Assembly (NCBI RefSeq): GCF_004368785.1
Contig: NZ_SODM01000004.1
Span: forward strand, 546,521 to 610,520
DNA from: Flavobacterium sp. 270
GTDB taxonomy: Bacteria; Bacteroidota; Bacteroidia; Flavobacteriales; Flavobacteriaceae
Reading direction: 5' to 3'
Length of the DNA stretch: 64,000 nucleotides
Below, one piece after another: positions 27,783 to 37,410 of this stretch. Under the pieces are notes generated by a model. The model was not told the origin of the DNA, ran no database searches, and was given only the letters and a program-made list of their open reading frames with translations. A program made the position numbers and the translations under genes. Position 1 is the stretch's first letter; each line of letters begins with the position of its first letter.

Positions 27783-28188
27783 AAATATAGTTTTAATAAT
27801 TTGTGAAAGTTAGCGACAGGGTTTTAGGCAAAAAAATATTTTCATTTAATGATAATTCATGCCTGTTGTTTCTTTTTTGGTTCTAAAAACAAATTTTCTC
27901 CATTCCTTAAAGCCCAGTCGGGAATACTTCGTACTATGTATAAATTGCCCGAGGTTCTTTTGCAGGAAGGATTGGAAAAGTTAAATAGTTTGCGCATGAA
28001 TTTTATTATTTGAAAAATCATTTTTATGAAGATTTATAATGGATAAAAAACGAAACAGATTTATAGCCTGTTCCTAAAGTCAAACTTTCATCGATTCTTA
28101 AAAGTACTGTCCATAAAAACACAAAATACTTGATAGATCCTGCATTTTTATGAACGATACTTTTATTTGATACTAATCCGTTAAACTA
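27783..28188. other. Gap between susD and GH2 with a possible small ORF
   Basis: This 406-base stretch has no clear terminator or operator. On the minus strand it holds the small ORF listed at 27857-27997 and, just after the susD stop, a frame of about 53 codons without a start codon (ending near 28018). It may be an untranslated spacer or the worn remains of a gene. Confidence 0.45.
27857..27997 (-). CDS. Possible 46-residue small protein
   Basis: An ATG-initiated frame of 46 residues (opening MRKLFNFSNPSCKR, closing FLEPKKKQQA) lies between susD and GH2. It has no signal peptide, membrane segment or recognised domain, and in such AT-rich DNA a frame of this size can arise by chance. It is recorded because the gap is otherwise empty and lies inside an operon. 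Confidence 0.2.
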   Translation of the reverse strand: MRKLFNFSNPSCKRTSGNLYIVRSIPDWALRNGENLFLEPKKKQQA

Positions 28189-30180
28189 TTAGTTTGTTGG
28201 ACCAGCATTTGCTTTTAATGGCCAATACGGATTTTGATAAATTGGAGATCCTGCTGCATCTTTATTTGGTGATGTAATCAGGAAATGCTGCATTGCTATT
28301 GGATTAAGGTAATGTGCCATTGTCCAACGATATCCATCATAAACTAATGACGTAGGCGTTTTTTCATACAAGCGTAAATAATTACTTCTCGCAGGATCAG
28401 AAACAGTGCTTCTGTCTCCAATACCATAGGTCAGTTTGCTTGCATCGTACCAGTCTTTCATTGGTCCCCATAATTTAAAACCTTCTACGTGATAAGGTGT
28501 ATTAATCATTTGATCCAACGATCTCCATCGTTTCAAATCATTAAGTCGGAAACCTTCACCAAGCATTTCTATGCGTCTTTCTCTTCGAATGTTGTATAAC
28601 ACAGGATCAATCAAAGCATTAGCAGAGTAAGCGCCCCAGTCATTTTTAGCTTCTGTACTCATATTAGTTGCTGCAATGGTTTTTTGAAAATCTGAATCTA
28701 CTCCGGCTCTTTCTCTGATTTTTTTCCAATAACCTGAAGCTGTTCCGTCAACATTTCCATTTTTTTCATAGCTCGCTTCAATATAATTAAGATAAGCTTC
28801 TACACCTCTAAAGGCAATACTTCCCATAGAACTTCCCGTAAACTGACCGTAATTTGCTCCGTCATAATTGTTTCCTTTGGTATGATGATATCCTGTAGGC
28901 TGATCATGGTTTCCTAACAAATTCATGATATCCGGAATAATTGCTACAGTTGTTCCGTGTGTGTTCAAAGCAGAAGGATAAAGAATATTAATCTGCCCTG
29001 GTTCTGCTAAAGAAAGATTTAAACGCATATCTCTCCCTTTTCTAACGTCTGTAAGAAAATCATCTCCGTGGTAGCCTGATCCCGCAGCATAAATTGGTAA
29101 ACCATTAGCCATTAAACAATTGTCTATAAAGCCTCTGGTATATCCAGATCCGCCGCTTTGTACAGAGATACCAAAAGTATTAGCTACTCCGAGTCCTACA
29201 TCAAAAGCACGCCACAACAATACTTCATTGTATTTGCTTAAGTCTACATCACTAAACATTTTTAAATAAGGATTGGCATCGCTTGCTTTGGCAAAATCCT
29301 GAAACGACTGTCCTGCAACTTCTGTTTTTTGTGAATTTGGAGTTAAAGTAACTTGATCTGCAACTGTTCTTGACGATTCCATTGCCTGAGTCAAAAAGTA
29401 CTCGATCTCTCCGTCAATACTTCCTGAAGGAAATTGATACCCCTGATTGTATGTTTTTTCTACTCCCGGCCAGCCTGGACCATTTGGAACAAACGCAGTA
29501 CCTTTAAAATATTTTTCCCAGGTTCCTTCATAAAGTGCTACTCTTGATTTCATCAATTGCGCAACTTGTTTAGACAATCTGTTTCCTTTACCGCTCGTTC
29601 CAAAATTTTGCATTAAAGTTGCGGCCGAGTCCAGATCTGAAATAATAAAACGGGCAACTTCATTTCTTGGAGCTCTTTTACTTAATTCTGTCAAGCCTGC
29701 AAGATCTACAGCTGGAACTTTTCTAACGATAGGAAAATCACCTAAAGCTACCAATTTTTGAAAATAAATGTAAGCTCTCATAAAGTACATTTCGCCAATG
29801 TAATGGCTAACATTTATAGGATTACCTGCAATTTCATTCTTTTTCCATTTTGGAAGTACCTGATTCATGAAATAATTACATTGATAAATATTACCAAAAT
29901 CCCAATCTCCGCCATTTTCTCCTACAAGCCATCTTCCCGGCACATAACGGTTATCAAAATTACGGTCGGCCTCTGTATCGGTATCACTATCTCTTTGATA
30001 CGATTCCATTAAAGGAAAAACACCGTAAAGGTTAATCGCGTACGACGCTAATTGTGCTTCATTCTGTAAATAATTTTCTGGTGTAACCTGAGATTGGGGA
30101 GGTCGCTCTAAAAAGTCATCTTCGCAGGAACCGAAGACAGTAATTAAGCTAAGTATTAATATTATTCGTATTGATCTCAT
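28189..30180 (-). CDS. susD: SusD/RagB family outer-membrane lipoprotein (PUL 1)
   Basis: The 663-residue protein starts with a lipoprotein signal whose lipobox VFGSC puts the acylated Cys at residue 19, followed by the acidic EDDFLERPP segment typical of surface SusD proteins. TPR-like helices follow (NEAQLASYAINLYG, YIGEMYFMRAYIYFQKL), and the C-terminal part has the usual RRERRIEMLGEGFRLNDLKR. It binds the oligosaccharide at the cell surface and forms the lid of the SusC transporter. It follows susC by 30 bases and is surely co-transcribed. It is longer than the ~500-residue norm, which hints at a large ligand. Confidence 0.93.
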   Translation of the reverse strand: MRSIRIILILSLITVFGSCEDDFLERPPQSQVTPENYLQNEAQLASYAINLYGVFPLMESYQRDSDTDTEADRNFDNRYVPGRWLVGENGGDWDFGNIYQCNYFMNQVLPKWKKNEIAGNPINVSHYIGEMYFMRAYIYFQKLVALGDFPIVRKVPAVDLAGLTELSKRAPRNEVARFIISDLDSAATLMQNFGTSGKGNRLSKQVAQLMKSRVALYEGTWEKYFKGTAFVPNGPGWPGVEKTYNQGYQFPSGSIDGEIEYFLTQAMESSRTVADQVTLTPNSQKTEVAGQSFQDFAKASDANPYLKMFSDVDLSKYNEVLLWRAFDVGLGVANTFGISVQSGGSGYTRGFIDNCLMANGLPIYAAGSGYHGDDFLTDVRKGRDMRLNLSLAEPGQINILYPSALNTHGTTVAIIPDIMNLLGNHDQPTGYHHTKGNNYDGANYGQFTGSSMGSIAFRGVEAYLNYIEASYEKNGNVDGTASGYWKKIRERAGVDSDFQKTIAATNMSTEAKNDWGAYSANALIDPVLYNIRRERRIEMLGEGFRLNDLKRWRSLDQMINTPYHVEGFKLWGPMKDWYDASKLTYGIGDRSTVSDPARSNYLRLYEKTPTSLVYDGYRWTMAHYLNPIAMQHFLITSPNKDAAGSPIYQNPYWPLKANAGPTN

Positions 30181-30210
30181 TATATATATTTTTAAAGTGT
30201 ATATCGTTTT

Positions 30211-33200
30211 TTAAAGTGTAATGTTTACGCCAAAAGAATAGGTAACCGACAATGGATAGACAGCACCGCGGACTCCGCCGTCTAATGTCTCTGGATCATA
30301 CATTTTTGGTACGCTTGTGATCGTCCAAATATTTTCTGCTGAGAAATAAAATCGAATTTTATCGATCCCTACTTTCTCCACAACATCAGAAGATAAAGTG
30401 TAGCCTAGCTGTAAGTTTTTCAGTCTCGCATAAGCACCATTTAAAAGATATCTGGTCTGCACTTTGTGGTTTTTATCACCTCCACCTCCAACAATAGGAC
30501 GAGGATAATAAGAATCAAGATTTAATCCCATAGGATGATTTGGATCGTTTCTGAAATAATCCATATGCTGCTCTAGAGCCGTAGCGTCCCAAACACTTGA
30601 TGTCATACCCCAAAAACTATACGTATCATTGAAATAATCTCTTTTTCCTACTCCTTGAAAAAAGGCTCTGAAATCAAGTCCTTTCCAATTTGCACCCAAA
30701 TCTAGTCCGAACGTGTAACGTGGTTTGTTGTTTCCAATTATTTTTAAATCGCCATGATCTGCCAATGTATTAGCACCGTTATTTACAGCTCCATCGCCAT
30801 TTGTATCTTTATACATGATATCTCCAGCATCCCAATTGGCTCCAAAAGCGTTTTGTGCACCATTTGGTAATGAGGCTAAATGAGCATCCATTTCCTGTTT
30901 TGTTTTTGCAATTCCAATGGTTTCATAACCCCAGATATTTCCATCTAATTGTCCTGCATTGTAATTACTCAAACTACCTGTTTCATTAGGATATTTTGTA
31001 ATTCTTGTACGGTTATCAGAAAGCAATGCGGTAATATTATAAGACAAGTTGTTTTTTAATTTCTGTTTCCAGGTGATTGTCATATCAAATCCGTACGTTT
31101 CTAAATCGGTATTGTTTGATTTTGGAACCGCAGTACCCAATATAGCAGGCATTGACTGAGCAGGCCCGATCATATTTTTTGTCTCGCGGTTAAAGTAATC
31201 GAATGATCCTGATAGTTTATTGTTGAATAAAGCGAAATCAACTCCAGCATCCCAGCTTGTTACTGTTTCCCATGTAAGTGCCTGGTCTTTTAAAGTTGGC
31301 GCGCTTGATGTATTTGGTCGCGTACCATCAATAAGCCATGATCCGCTAGCAATTCCAATTGGCATTGACACATAAGTTGGATACCAGTCTTTTGTTTCCT
31401 GATTACCTAAAGATCCGTATGAAGCTCTAAACTTCAGCATTCCTACTATATTTTGTATTGGTTTCCAGAACTCTTCTTTAGCAATATTCCAACCTACAGA
31501 TACAGAAGGGGATAAAACCCATCTATTATCAGAACGGAAACGTGAAGAAGCATCATAACGTAGATTTCCTTCAAATAAATAACGCCCGTCGTAATCATAA
31601 TTAAGACGCCCAAAATATCCATTTGTAGCCCAGTCTTTATAATTTCCTCCTACACTCGGAGGAACGATTTTTCCGTAGTAATCTGTTCCTGAAGTTGCAT
31701 CAATTACTGCAATGTCCGGAACTATAATTCCTTGTCTGGATGCTGATAAACTTCTTTCGTTGGTTTCTTCAACCTGCATCCCTAACAATGCTTTAAAATT
31801 ATGTTTACCAATACTTTTTGTGTAATCTGTATAAACATTAGAGTTAAAATAATCTTGTTTATTGCCGCTTTCGTAAACCTGAGACTGGTTTCCATAAATT
31901 ATTGGATTTCCTGCAACATCATGATTGTAGGTATATTGTAAATCCCAGTGTTGAAATCTGTTGAATGTTTTGTAGGTAAAGTCCCATTTGACATTCCAAT
32001 CTGAAGTTAACTTAAATATTAAGTTTAATTGTTGTGTAAAAGTATCTTCTACTTTAATATCTCTTCCGCCGTCTCTTAAACCTAGAGCTGCTGAAGGACT
32101 ACTATATAAATACCCGTTTGGATCGTACAATGGTATCATTGGCCAGCCCTGACGTACCAGATTCTGAAAAGTATTATCGGTCATATTACTTGGTCTCTCG
32201 TAATTTTCGCGAACAAATCTGTTGGTATACGTTAAGCTTAACCATTTAAATATATCGGCATTTATTCTTAACGTTGTATTATGTCTTTTGAATTTATCGC
32301 CTCCAAAGTTCATAAAACCCGGCTGATCAAGTAATGCAGCTGAAGCATAATAGGTTAAACCTTCTTTACCCCCGCTTAAACTTACGTTCTGTTCGGTAGA
32401 AACTACTGAAGGCTTAAATAAAGCTTTATACCAATCTACATTATCATTTCCCTGATCGTATCCATCTGCCCAAATAGTTGGATTACCAGCTTTGGGCGGA
32501 ATTGTTGTAGTTATTTTACCATCCATAAAATCCTTAATACGCTGCATGCGGTCGGCAGTAAAAAACGGAGTAAATCCTGCATTTGTAAAACTATCATTAA
32601 AATAAGTTCCAAATCGGTACGAATCAACAATGTCTGGAATTAAAATTGGCTTGCTAATTCTGGTACTTGAGCTGATATTTACGATAGTTTTTCCTGATTT
32701 CCCTTTTTTTGTAGTGACCAAAATCACTCCAAAAGCGGCACGGGAACCATAAATAGATGCCGAAGATGCATCTTTTAAAACAGAGATATTATCAATATCA
32801 TTTGGGTTAATAGTATTAAGATCTCCTTCGGCTCCGTCAATAAGGATTAAAGGATTAGCATTCGATCCATCCCCAATAGTACCGGTACCGCGTATATTGA
32901 TGCTTGGCCGGTTTTCTAAACTTCCTCCCTGTGAGCCAGATTGCGTGATGTTTAAACCAGCTACCAATCCCTGTAGTGCTTGTGTAGAGTTTACTACCGG
33001 ACGGTTCTCCAGTACATCGCCTTTTACTTCTGCTACTGCGCCGGTTGTTTTGGCTTTCTTTTGAACTCCGTAACCAACCACAATAACCTCATCTAAAGTG
33101 CTGGTGTCCTCTTTTAAAGAAATGTTTAATTTAGATTTTTCTCCAACAGGTACTTCCTGGGTTTTAAATCCAATATAAGAAAATACTAATATGGATTCTT

Positions 33201-33531
33201 TACCGGCGACTTCTATAACGTATTTACCATCAAAATCTGTGGCAATACTGTTTTTTGTTCCTTTTTCTAAAATAGTAACTCCGGGAATAGGAATACCTTT
33301 ATCATCGGTAATAATTCCCGAAACCGTAATTTTTTCTATTTTATAATTGGATACTTCTTCTCTATTTACTTTTGTTTTTAACTTAACGAGATTCAGTTTT
33401 TTAGTTGCTGCGTAAGTATTACTGTAAATAGAAAGGTTGGAGACCATGAACAATGCGAGGATTAATTTCATGGTCCGACGTAACTTTAGGGCATAGGGCA
33501 AACTGCCTACTATCCTAGTGGTTTTTTTCAT
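30211..33531 (-). CDS. susC: SusC family TonB-dependent glycan transporter (PUL 1)
   Basis: The 1106-residue protein has a signal segment (about 20-42), a carboxypeptidase regulatory-like domain (about 67-141, GIPIPGVTILEKGT), the SusC box DEVIVVGYG at 147-155, a plug domain and a 22-strand barrel. It imports oligosaccharides across the outer membrane with SusD. There is no STN domain, unlike the SusC of PUL 2, so this transporter does not signal through FecR. This fits with control by the LacI regulator, whose operator lies 305 bases upstream. It appears to head the operon susC-susD-GH2-GH3-(GH97-esterase-porter-GH28). Confidence 0.94.
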   Translation of the reverse strand: MKKTTRIVGSLPYALKLRRTMKLILALFMVSNLSIYSNTYAATKKLNLVKLKTKVNREEVSNYKIEKITVSGIITDDKGIPIPGVTILEKGTKNSIATDFDGKYVIEVAGKESILVFSYIGFKTQEVPVGEKSKLNISLKEDTSTLDEVIVVGYGVQKKAKTTGAVAEVKGDVLENRPVVNSTQALQGLVAGLNITQSGSQGGSLENRPSINIRGTGTIGDGSNANPLILIDGAEGDLNTINPNDIDNISVLKDASSASIYGSRAAFGVILVTTKKGKSGKTIVNISSSTRISKPILIPDIVDSYRFGTYFNDSFTNAGFTPFFTADRMQRIKDFMDGKITTTIPPKAGNPTIWADGYDQGNDNVDWYKALFKPSVVSTEQNVSLSGGKEGLTYYASAALLDQPGFMNFGGDKFKRHNTTLRINADIFKWLSLTYTNRFVRENYERPSNMTDNTFQNLVRQGWPMIPLYDPNGYLYSSPSAALGLRDGGRDIKVEDTFTQQLNLIFKLTSDWNVKWDFTYKTFNRFQHWDLQYTYNHDVAGNPIIYGNQSQVYESGNKQDYFNSNVYTDYTKSIGKHNFKALLGMQVEETNERSLSASRQGIIVPDIAVIDATSGTDYYGKIVPPSVGGNYKDWATNGYFGRLNYDYDGRYLFEGNLRYDASSRFRSDNRWVLSPSVSVGWNIAKEEFWKPIQNIVGMLKFRASYGSLGNQETKDWYPTYVSMPIGIASGSWLIDGTRPNTSSAPTLKDQALTWETVTSWDAGVDFALFNNKLSGSFDYFNRETKNMIGPAQSMPAILGTAVPKSNNTDLETYGFDMTITWKQKLKNNLSYNITALLSDNRTRITKYPNETGSLSNYNAGQLDGNIWGYETIGIAKTKQEMDAHLASLPNGAQNAFGANWDAGDIMYKDTNGDGAVNNGANTLADHGDLKIIGNNKPRYTFGLDLGANWKGLDFRAFFQGVGKRDYFNDTYSFWGMTSSVWDATALEQHMDYFRNDPNHPMGLNLDSYYPRPIVGGGGDKNHKVQTRYLLNGAYARLKNLQLGYTLSSDVVEKVGIDKIRFYFSAENIWTITSVPKMYDPETLDGGVRGAVYPLSVTYSFGVNITL

Positions 33532-34259
33532 AAGTGGTTTTGTGTTAATTAGTGATTGTAAGTCAAATCGAAAATTTTTCGAGTTTTTCGATTTTTACTG
33601 TTGCGGTTTTTTAATCTATAGGCGACAATTTTTGGTTAATAAATGATAATTTTTTTATTTAAAATTCTATAATTAAATAAAGTATTTTAATGAATTAAAA
33701 TAAAGATTTTTCAGCCCTCTTTTTCAGTAGTAGAGTAATGCTAATGAAATCGTATCTTTTTTGTATTCAATTCTTTATACTATTTTATCAGTCAAGCATT
33801 TTAGTCAAATTCTTACTTTTACCTTTAACAAACATACTAAAACGTTTTAGCAATACCAACTAAATTAATCTGTTTTTTTCATATATATAATATAAACACG
33901 GTAAAAAAACGAATAGTACATTAAAATCATTAATTCAGTAAAAAGTCAACAAAAAAACTGTAATTATTCTTGCAAATTTTATTATAATTTAATGAATTTA
34001 AACACCTTAAAACATTAAAAACAAGCGTTTAAGAGCTAATTTTTGTTTTTTATAATTTTAAATCTCTTTTTTGTTACATTTTATGTTACACAAATTCCAG
34101 ACAGCATCGTAATATGGATTATTCATGTATTTTTTAGGAAAAGTATTTTAGTTTTTCGGCATATCTATTTTAGCTAATTTTTATCTTTTGCATTATATAA
34201 CTTATTCAACATCAGAAAAAAAACTTCTATTTCTACTGAACTTTACTGGTCATTTTATT
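33532..34259. other. 728-base upstream region of susC
   Basis: Very AT-rich and without coding frames. It contains the LacI operator and promoter (listed separately) about 300 bases before susC, leaving an untranslated leader of about 290 bases. Nothing recognisable was seen between the operator and the ROK stop codon; no clear terminator for the ROK gene was found. Confidence 0.55.
33829..33859 (-). promoter_or_regulatory. susC promoter with LacI-type operator
   Basis: Read on the minus strand: TTG (33857-33859), 20 bases, then TATGTTTG (33829-33836), which fits the Flavobacterium promoter TTG-N17-23-TAnnTTTG. The perfect palindrome CTAAAACGTTTTAG (33837-33850) fills the spacer and touches the -7 box, so a bound repressor would block RNA polymerase. 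A 23-base stretch including the palindrome is shared with the GH125 promoter. Confidence 0.82.
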
Positions 34260-35186
34260 TTAAAAATCTGCCAATGTTCCTTTTATTTTTTCCCAAAATG
34301 AATCGTTAAACATATAGCTGGCTCCAATTATACTTGACTTGTCTGTATTCTCTAAAATTACAATTTCTATTTTGCTGTTTTTATCTTTCCAGACCTCCAA
34401 TACTTTTGGTAAAAACTGATCGCTGCATTTTGCAATATTTCCGCCTATAACCAATGTATTTGTTTCAAAAACATCTAAAAAAGGAAATAAAAAATCACTA
34501 AAATTAGAAGCAAAATCTTCAAAAACTTTTTTAGAGAACTCGTCATTTTTATTGGCGATTTCCTTTACTCCGTCTGTAATCTGAATCTTGCTGTATTCTT
34601 CATATTTTTTTATAAACCATCTGGTCGAAAAATATTCATCTGCAATTCCGTTTTCAAATATTTTATCCCAAAGACAGCCATTGTCTGGTATGTTTTCACC
34701 GCTTGTTAATGGTAAAACATTGTCTAAAAAAGAAGCTCCAAAACCTGTTCCCAGCGTTATTGCTACAACTTTCTGTTCGTATTTATCCAATCCGTTCATA
34801 AGTATGCTTCCAATACCAAAAGAAGAGGCATCATTTAGAAAACGAAATTTTACATTTTGAGAAGTTATGTATTTTGAAAATTCCTCTGGAATTGAAACAT
34901 TGTATAATGCTTCAAACTTATCATTTCCTTCAAACATTGCCCGCCCGGTTTCATACTCAAACGGCCCGGGCATAGAAAACGCTATTTCGATATTTTCATT
35001 ATAATCACATTTTTCAATTGTTTTATTAATGACTTCTGCCCATTTTGAAAAAATAATTTCTTTAGGGGATTTATTGTCAACTAACCCGCTAAAATAAGTT
35101 CCTTTAACGATCTTAAAACTCTCATTGTTGACTGCGGCGCTGCTTACATGACTGCCTCCAACATCTACACCTATTGTTAATGCCAT
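34260..35186 (-). CDS. ROK family sugar kinase
   Basis: The 308-residue cytoplasmic protein has the ROK/glucokinase fold: the phosphate-binding GVDVGGSH (6-13), SMPGPFEYETG near 90, FLNDASSFGIG near 118 with the catalytic Asp, and AITLGTGFGAS near 142. Such kinases phosphorylate glucose, mannose, fructose or N-acetyl sugars. The gene is last in the run GH125-GH92-ROK, 11 bases after GH92, which makes mannose, the product of both enzymes, the most likely substrate. No helix-turn-helix precedes the kinase, so it is an enzyme and not a ROK repressor. The classic ROK zinc motif with CxCGxxGC is not visible. Confidence 0.82.
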   Translation of the reverse strand: MALTIGVDVGGSHVSSAAVNNESFKIVKGTYFSGLVDNKSPKEIIFSKWAEVINKTIEKCDYNENIEIAFSMPGPFEYETGRAMFEGNDKFEALYNVSIPEEFSKYITSQNVKFRFLNDASSFGIGSILMNGLDKYEQKVVAITLGTGFGASFLDNVLPLTSGENIPDNGCLWDKIFENGIADEYFSTRWFIKKYEEYSKIQITDGVKEIANKNDEFSKKVFEDFASNFSDFLFPFLDVFETNTLVIGGNIAKCSDQFLPKVLEVWKDKNSKIEIVILENTDKSSIIGASYMFNDSFWEKIKGTLADF

Positions 35187-35197
35187 TCTCTCCTTTT

Positions 35198-37381
35198 TTA
35201 TTTTTTTGTTTTAAGTTCTATTTTTCCACCATTTTTTAAAAGGTCATGCGAAATAAAATAACCTTTGCTCACATTACCATTTACTTTAATTTCTTTCAGG
35301 TTTCTTCCTCCGTCGGGATTCGTGATCGTTAGTTTTTTTCCTGAAGGCATTGTCCAGTTTACTTCGCTAAAAATGGGAACCGTAACTATATATTCAGGAT
35401 CAGCCGGAGATAAGGGATAAAGTCCTAAGGCTCCAAATACATACCAGGAAGACATTTCTCCTGCATCATCCATTCCTGACATGGCTAATTTTTCTGGACC
35501 AATACCGTACATGGTTGCAAGAATTTCATCAATTCTTTGTTGTGATTTTTCTGGTTTGTTTACAAAATAATACGAAAATGGTGCTTCGTGATCGGGCTGG
35601 TTTCCGTGGCAGTATTGTCCGATAAAACCAGAAATATTCCAGGCAATGTAATCTGGATTCCACGGTTTTGTAAAAAACTCATCCAGCTTTGCTTCAAATG
35701 GTTTTGCTCCCCCGTATAATGCTACAAGTCCTTTCATATCATGAGGAACAAAAAAAGAAACCTGCCACGCGTTGGCTTCTCTGTACATATATTCATAATA
35801 CGGAAACTCAGGGTTAAATGGCGTTACCCACGAACCGTCTGCTAATTTTCCTCTCATAAAAGTGGTTTGTTTGTCAAATACGTTCGCGTAGTTTTTAGAG
35901 CGTTTTGTCAAATCATTATAATGTTCGGTGTCGTTCATTTCTTTAGCTAATAATGAAAGCGCATGATCATCATAAGCATATTCTAGTGTTTTGGTAACAC
36001 CTGCATTTGCTTTTGTTTCTATTACAGGATTCTTAACGTCTTGTTCCGGAACATATCCTTTAGCAATGTATTCTGCAATATGAGGTCTGGTTCCGCCCTC
36101 TTTGTAAGCATTATTTAATAATAACTGATAGGCTTTTTTTACATCATAATTTCTAATTCCTCTCCTATAAGAACCCGCAATAAAAGACGCTGCGTGATCC
36201 CCATGAAAAAATGTTGGAATAAATCCTTTTATTTCTCCTTGGTTAATAATGGAACTAATTACGTCACTGGTAACATCTGGCGAAAATATACTTAGAAGTA
36301 CCAGTTTATTTCTATAATCGTCCCATAAAGATGGTAAGGTATAATATTGGTAATTTTCTTTTCTTACTTTACCGGCTTCGTCTATAAACTGACCGTTTAC
36401 GTCACTTCTTAATGCAGGCCAAAGAAACGATCTGTACAACATGCTGTAAAACATTACCTCTTGCTGCTTGTCTCCGCCTTTAACCTGAATCTTCGATAAT
36501 AGATTTTCCCAGGTTGTGCTTCCTTCTTCAAAAACTTTTGTAAAGGTTTTATCATTTACTTCAGTCTTTAGATTTTCTTTTGCATTTTCAATGCTTACAA
36601 AAGATAAAGCGATTTTTACAGTTACCGGATTGGTATCTCCATCTTTTATATTTATTAATGCATACCCGTCACTTTTTGCCATATCCTTAACATCAATCTT
36701 ATCTATCGCACTGCTGCATGTGGCATAGAAATAGATTTTTTCTCCACCAGTTCTTTGAAAACCTGTTACGGCATTTGTTCCTTCTTGTTTAATGTTCCAA
36801 TCGTTTACACGGTTGTTGGCGTGTCCTAAATCAAAAAGCACGCTTCTTTTATTGTTGTTTTTAAAAGTATATTCATGTACACCGCAATGTAAGGTTGAAG
36901 TTAGCTTTACCTGAACATTATAATCTTTTAAATATACTTCATAATAAGCAGGGCTTGCTTTTTCCTGATCATGGCTAAAAGATGATTTGTACGGAAATGA
37001 GGCACCCTCAGAAACTGGCAATAACGGAATATGACACAAATTCCAATGTCCTTTGTTAGTGTGAGTAAATCCTAAGATCTCTTTGTCTTCATATTCGTAT
37101 CCTGCTCCGGATCTGTATTTTGTCATCGGACTTAATTGTACCATTGCATTCGGCACAGATGAACCCGGAAATACTAATCCTGCCCAGACACGCATATCTG
37201 GCGGTGGCGTATAGCCAATTATTTTGATATCTAATAATGGCGCTGTGCCAATAAAAGGATTTACTAAAGCGGTATATTTTCCTTTTGAAAGTCCTCCGCC
37301 TGATTCCTGCGCATTAATAGTAAAGCCAAAAATTGTTATAGAAAGGACTGCAAGAACGATATTCTTGTTAACTTTTGTCAT
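35198..37381 (-). CDS. GH92 exo-alpha-mannosidase
   Basis: The 727-residue protein has a signal peptide (1-24) and the GH92 two-domain structure: N-terminal beta-sandwich with NPFIGTAP (41-48) and FTHTNKGHWN (105-114), and a C-terminal (alpha/alpha)6 barrel with YREANAWQ (533-540), which holds the probable general acid Glu535, and GNQPDHEAPF (593-602). GH92 enzymes are calcium-dependent and remove alpha-1,2-, 1,3-, 1,4- or 1,6-mannose. The usual GNEPDH is GNQPDH here, which may alter specificity. It is co-transcribed with GH125 (29 bases upstream) and ROK. In the mannan model it trims side chains before GH125 or GH76 act on the backbone. Confidence 0.93.
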   Translation of the reverse strand: MTKVNKNIVLAVLSITIFGFTINAQESGGGLSKGKYTALVNPFIGTAPLLDIKIIGYTPPPDMRVWAGLVFPGSSVPNAMVQLSPMTKYRSGAGYEYEDKEILGFTHTNKGHWNLCHIPLLPVSEGASFPYKSSFSHDQEKASPAYYEVYLKDYNVQVKLTSTLHCGVHEYTFKNNNKRSVLFDLGHANNRVNDWNIKQEGTNAVTGFQRTGGEKIYFYATCSSAIDKIDVKDMAKSDGYALINIKDGDTNPVTVKIALSFVSIENAKENLKTEVNDKTFTKVFEEGSTTWENLLSKIQVKGGDKQQEVMFYSMLYRSFLWPALRSDVNGQFIDEAGKVRKENYQYYTLPSLWDDYRNKLVLLSIFSPDVTSDVISSIINQGEIKGFIPTFFHGDHAASFIAGSYRRGIRNYDVKKAYQLLLNNAYKEGGTRPHIAEYIAKGYVPEQDVKNPVIETKANAGVTKTLEYAYDDHALSLLAKEMNDTEHYNDLTKRSKNYANVFDKQTTFMRGKLADGSWVTPFNPEFPYYEYMYREANAWQVSFFVPHDMKGLVALYGGAKPFEAKLDEFFTKPWNPDYIAWNISGFIGQYCHGNQPDHEAPFSYYFVNKPEKSQQRIDEILATMYGIGPEKLAMSGMDDAGEMSSWYVFGALGLYPLSPADPEYIVTVPIFSEVNWTMPSGKKLTITNPDGGRNLKEIKVNGNVSKGYFISHDLLKNGGKIELKTKK

Positions 37382-37410
37382 TTTAAAAAATATTAAATTT
37401 TATTAAACAG

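Noticed and set aside
34260..35186. ROK protein as a transcriptional repressor
   Set aside because: The protein begins directly with the kinase phosphate motif and has no helix-turn-helix domain.
19829..36728. Many plus-strand frames of 60-106 residues opposite GH97, GH3, GH2 and GH92
   Set aside because: All are antisense shadows of well-supported enzymes; none has a signal peptide, domain or promoter that would support it.
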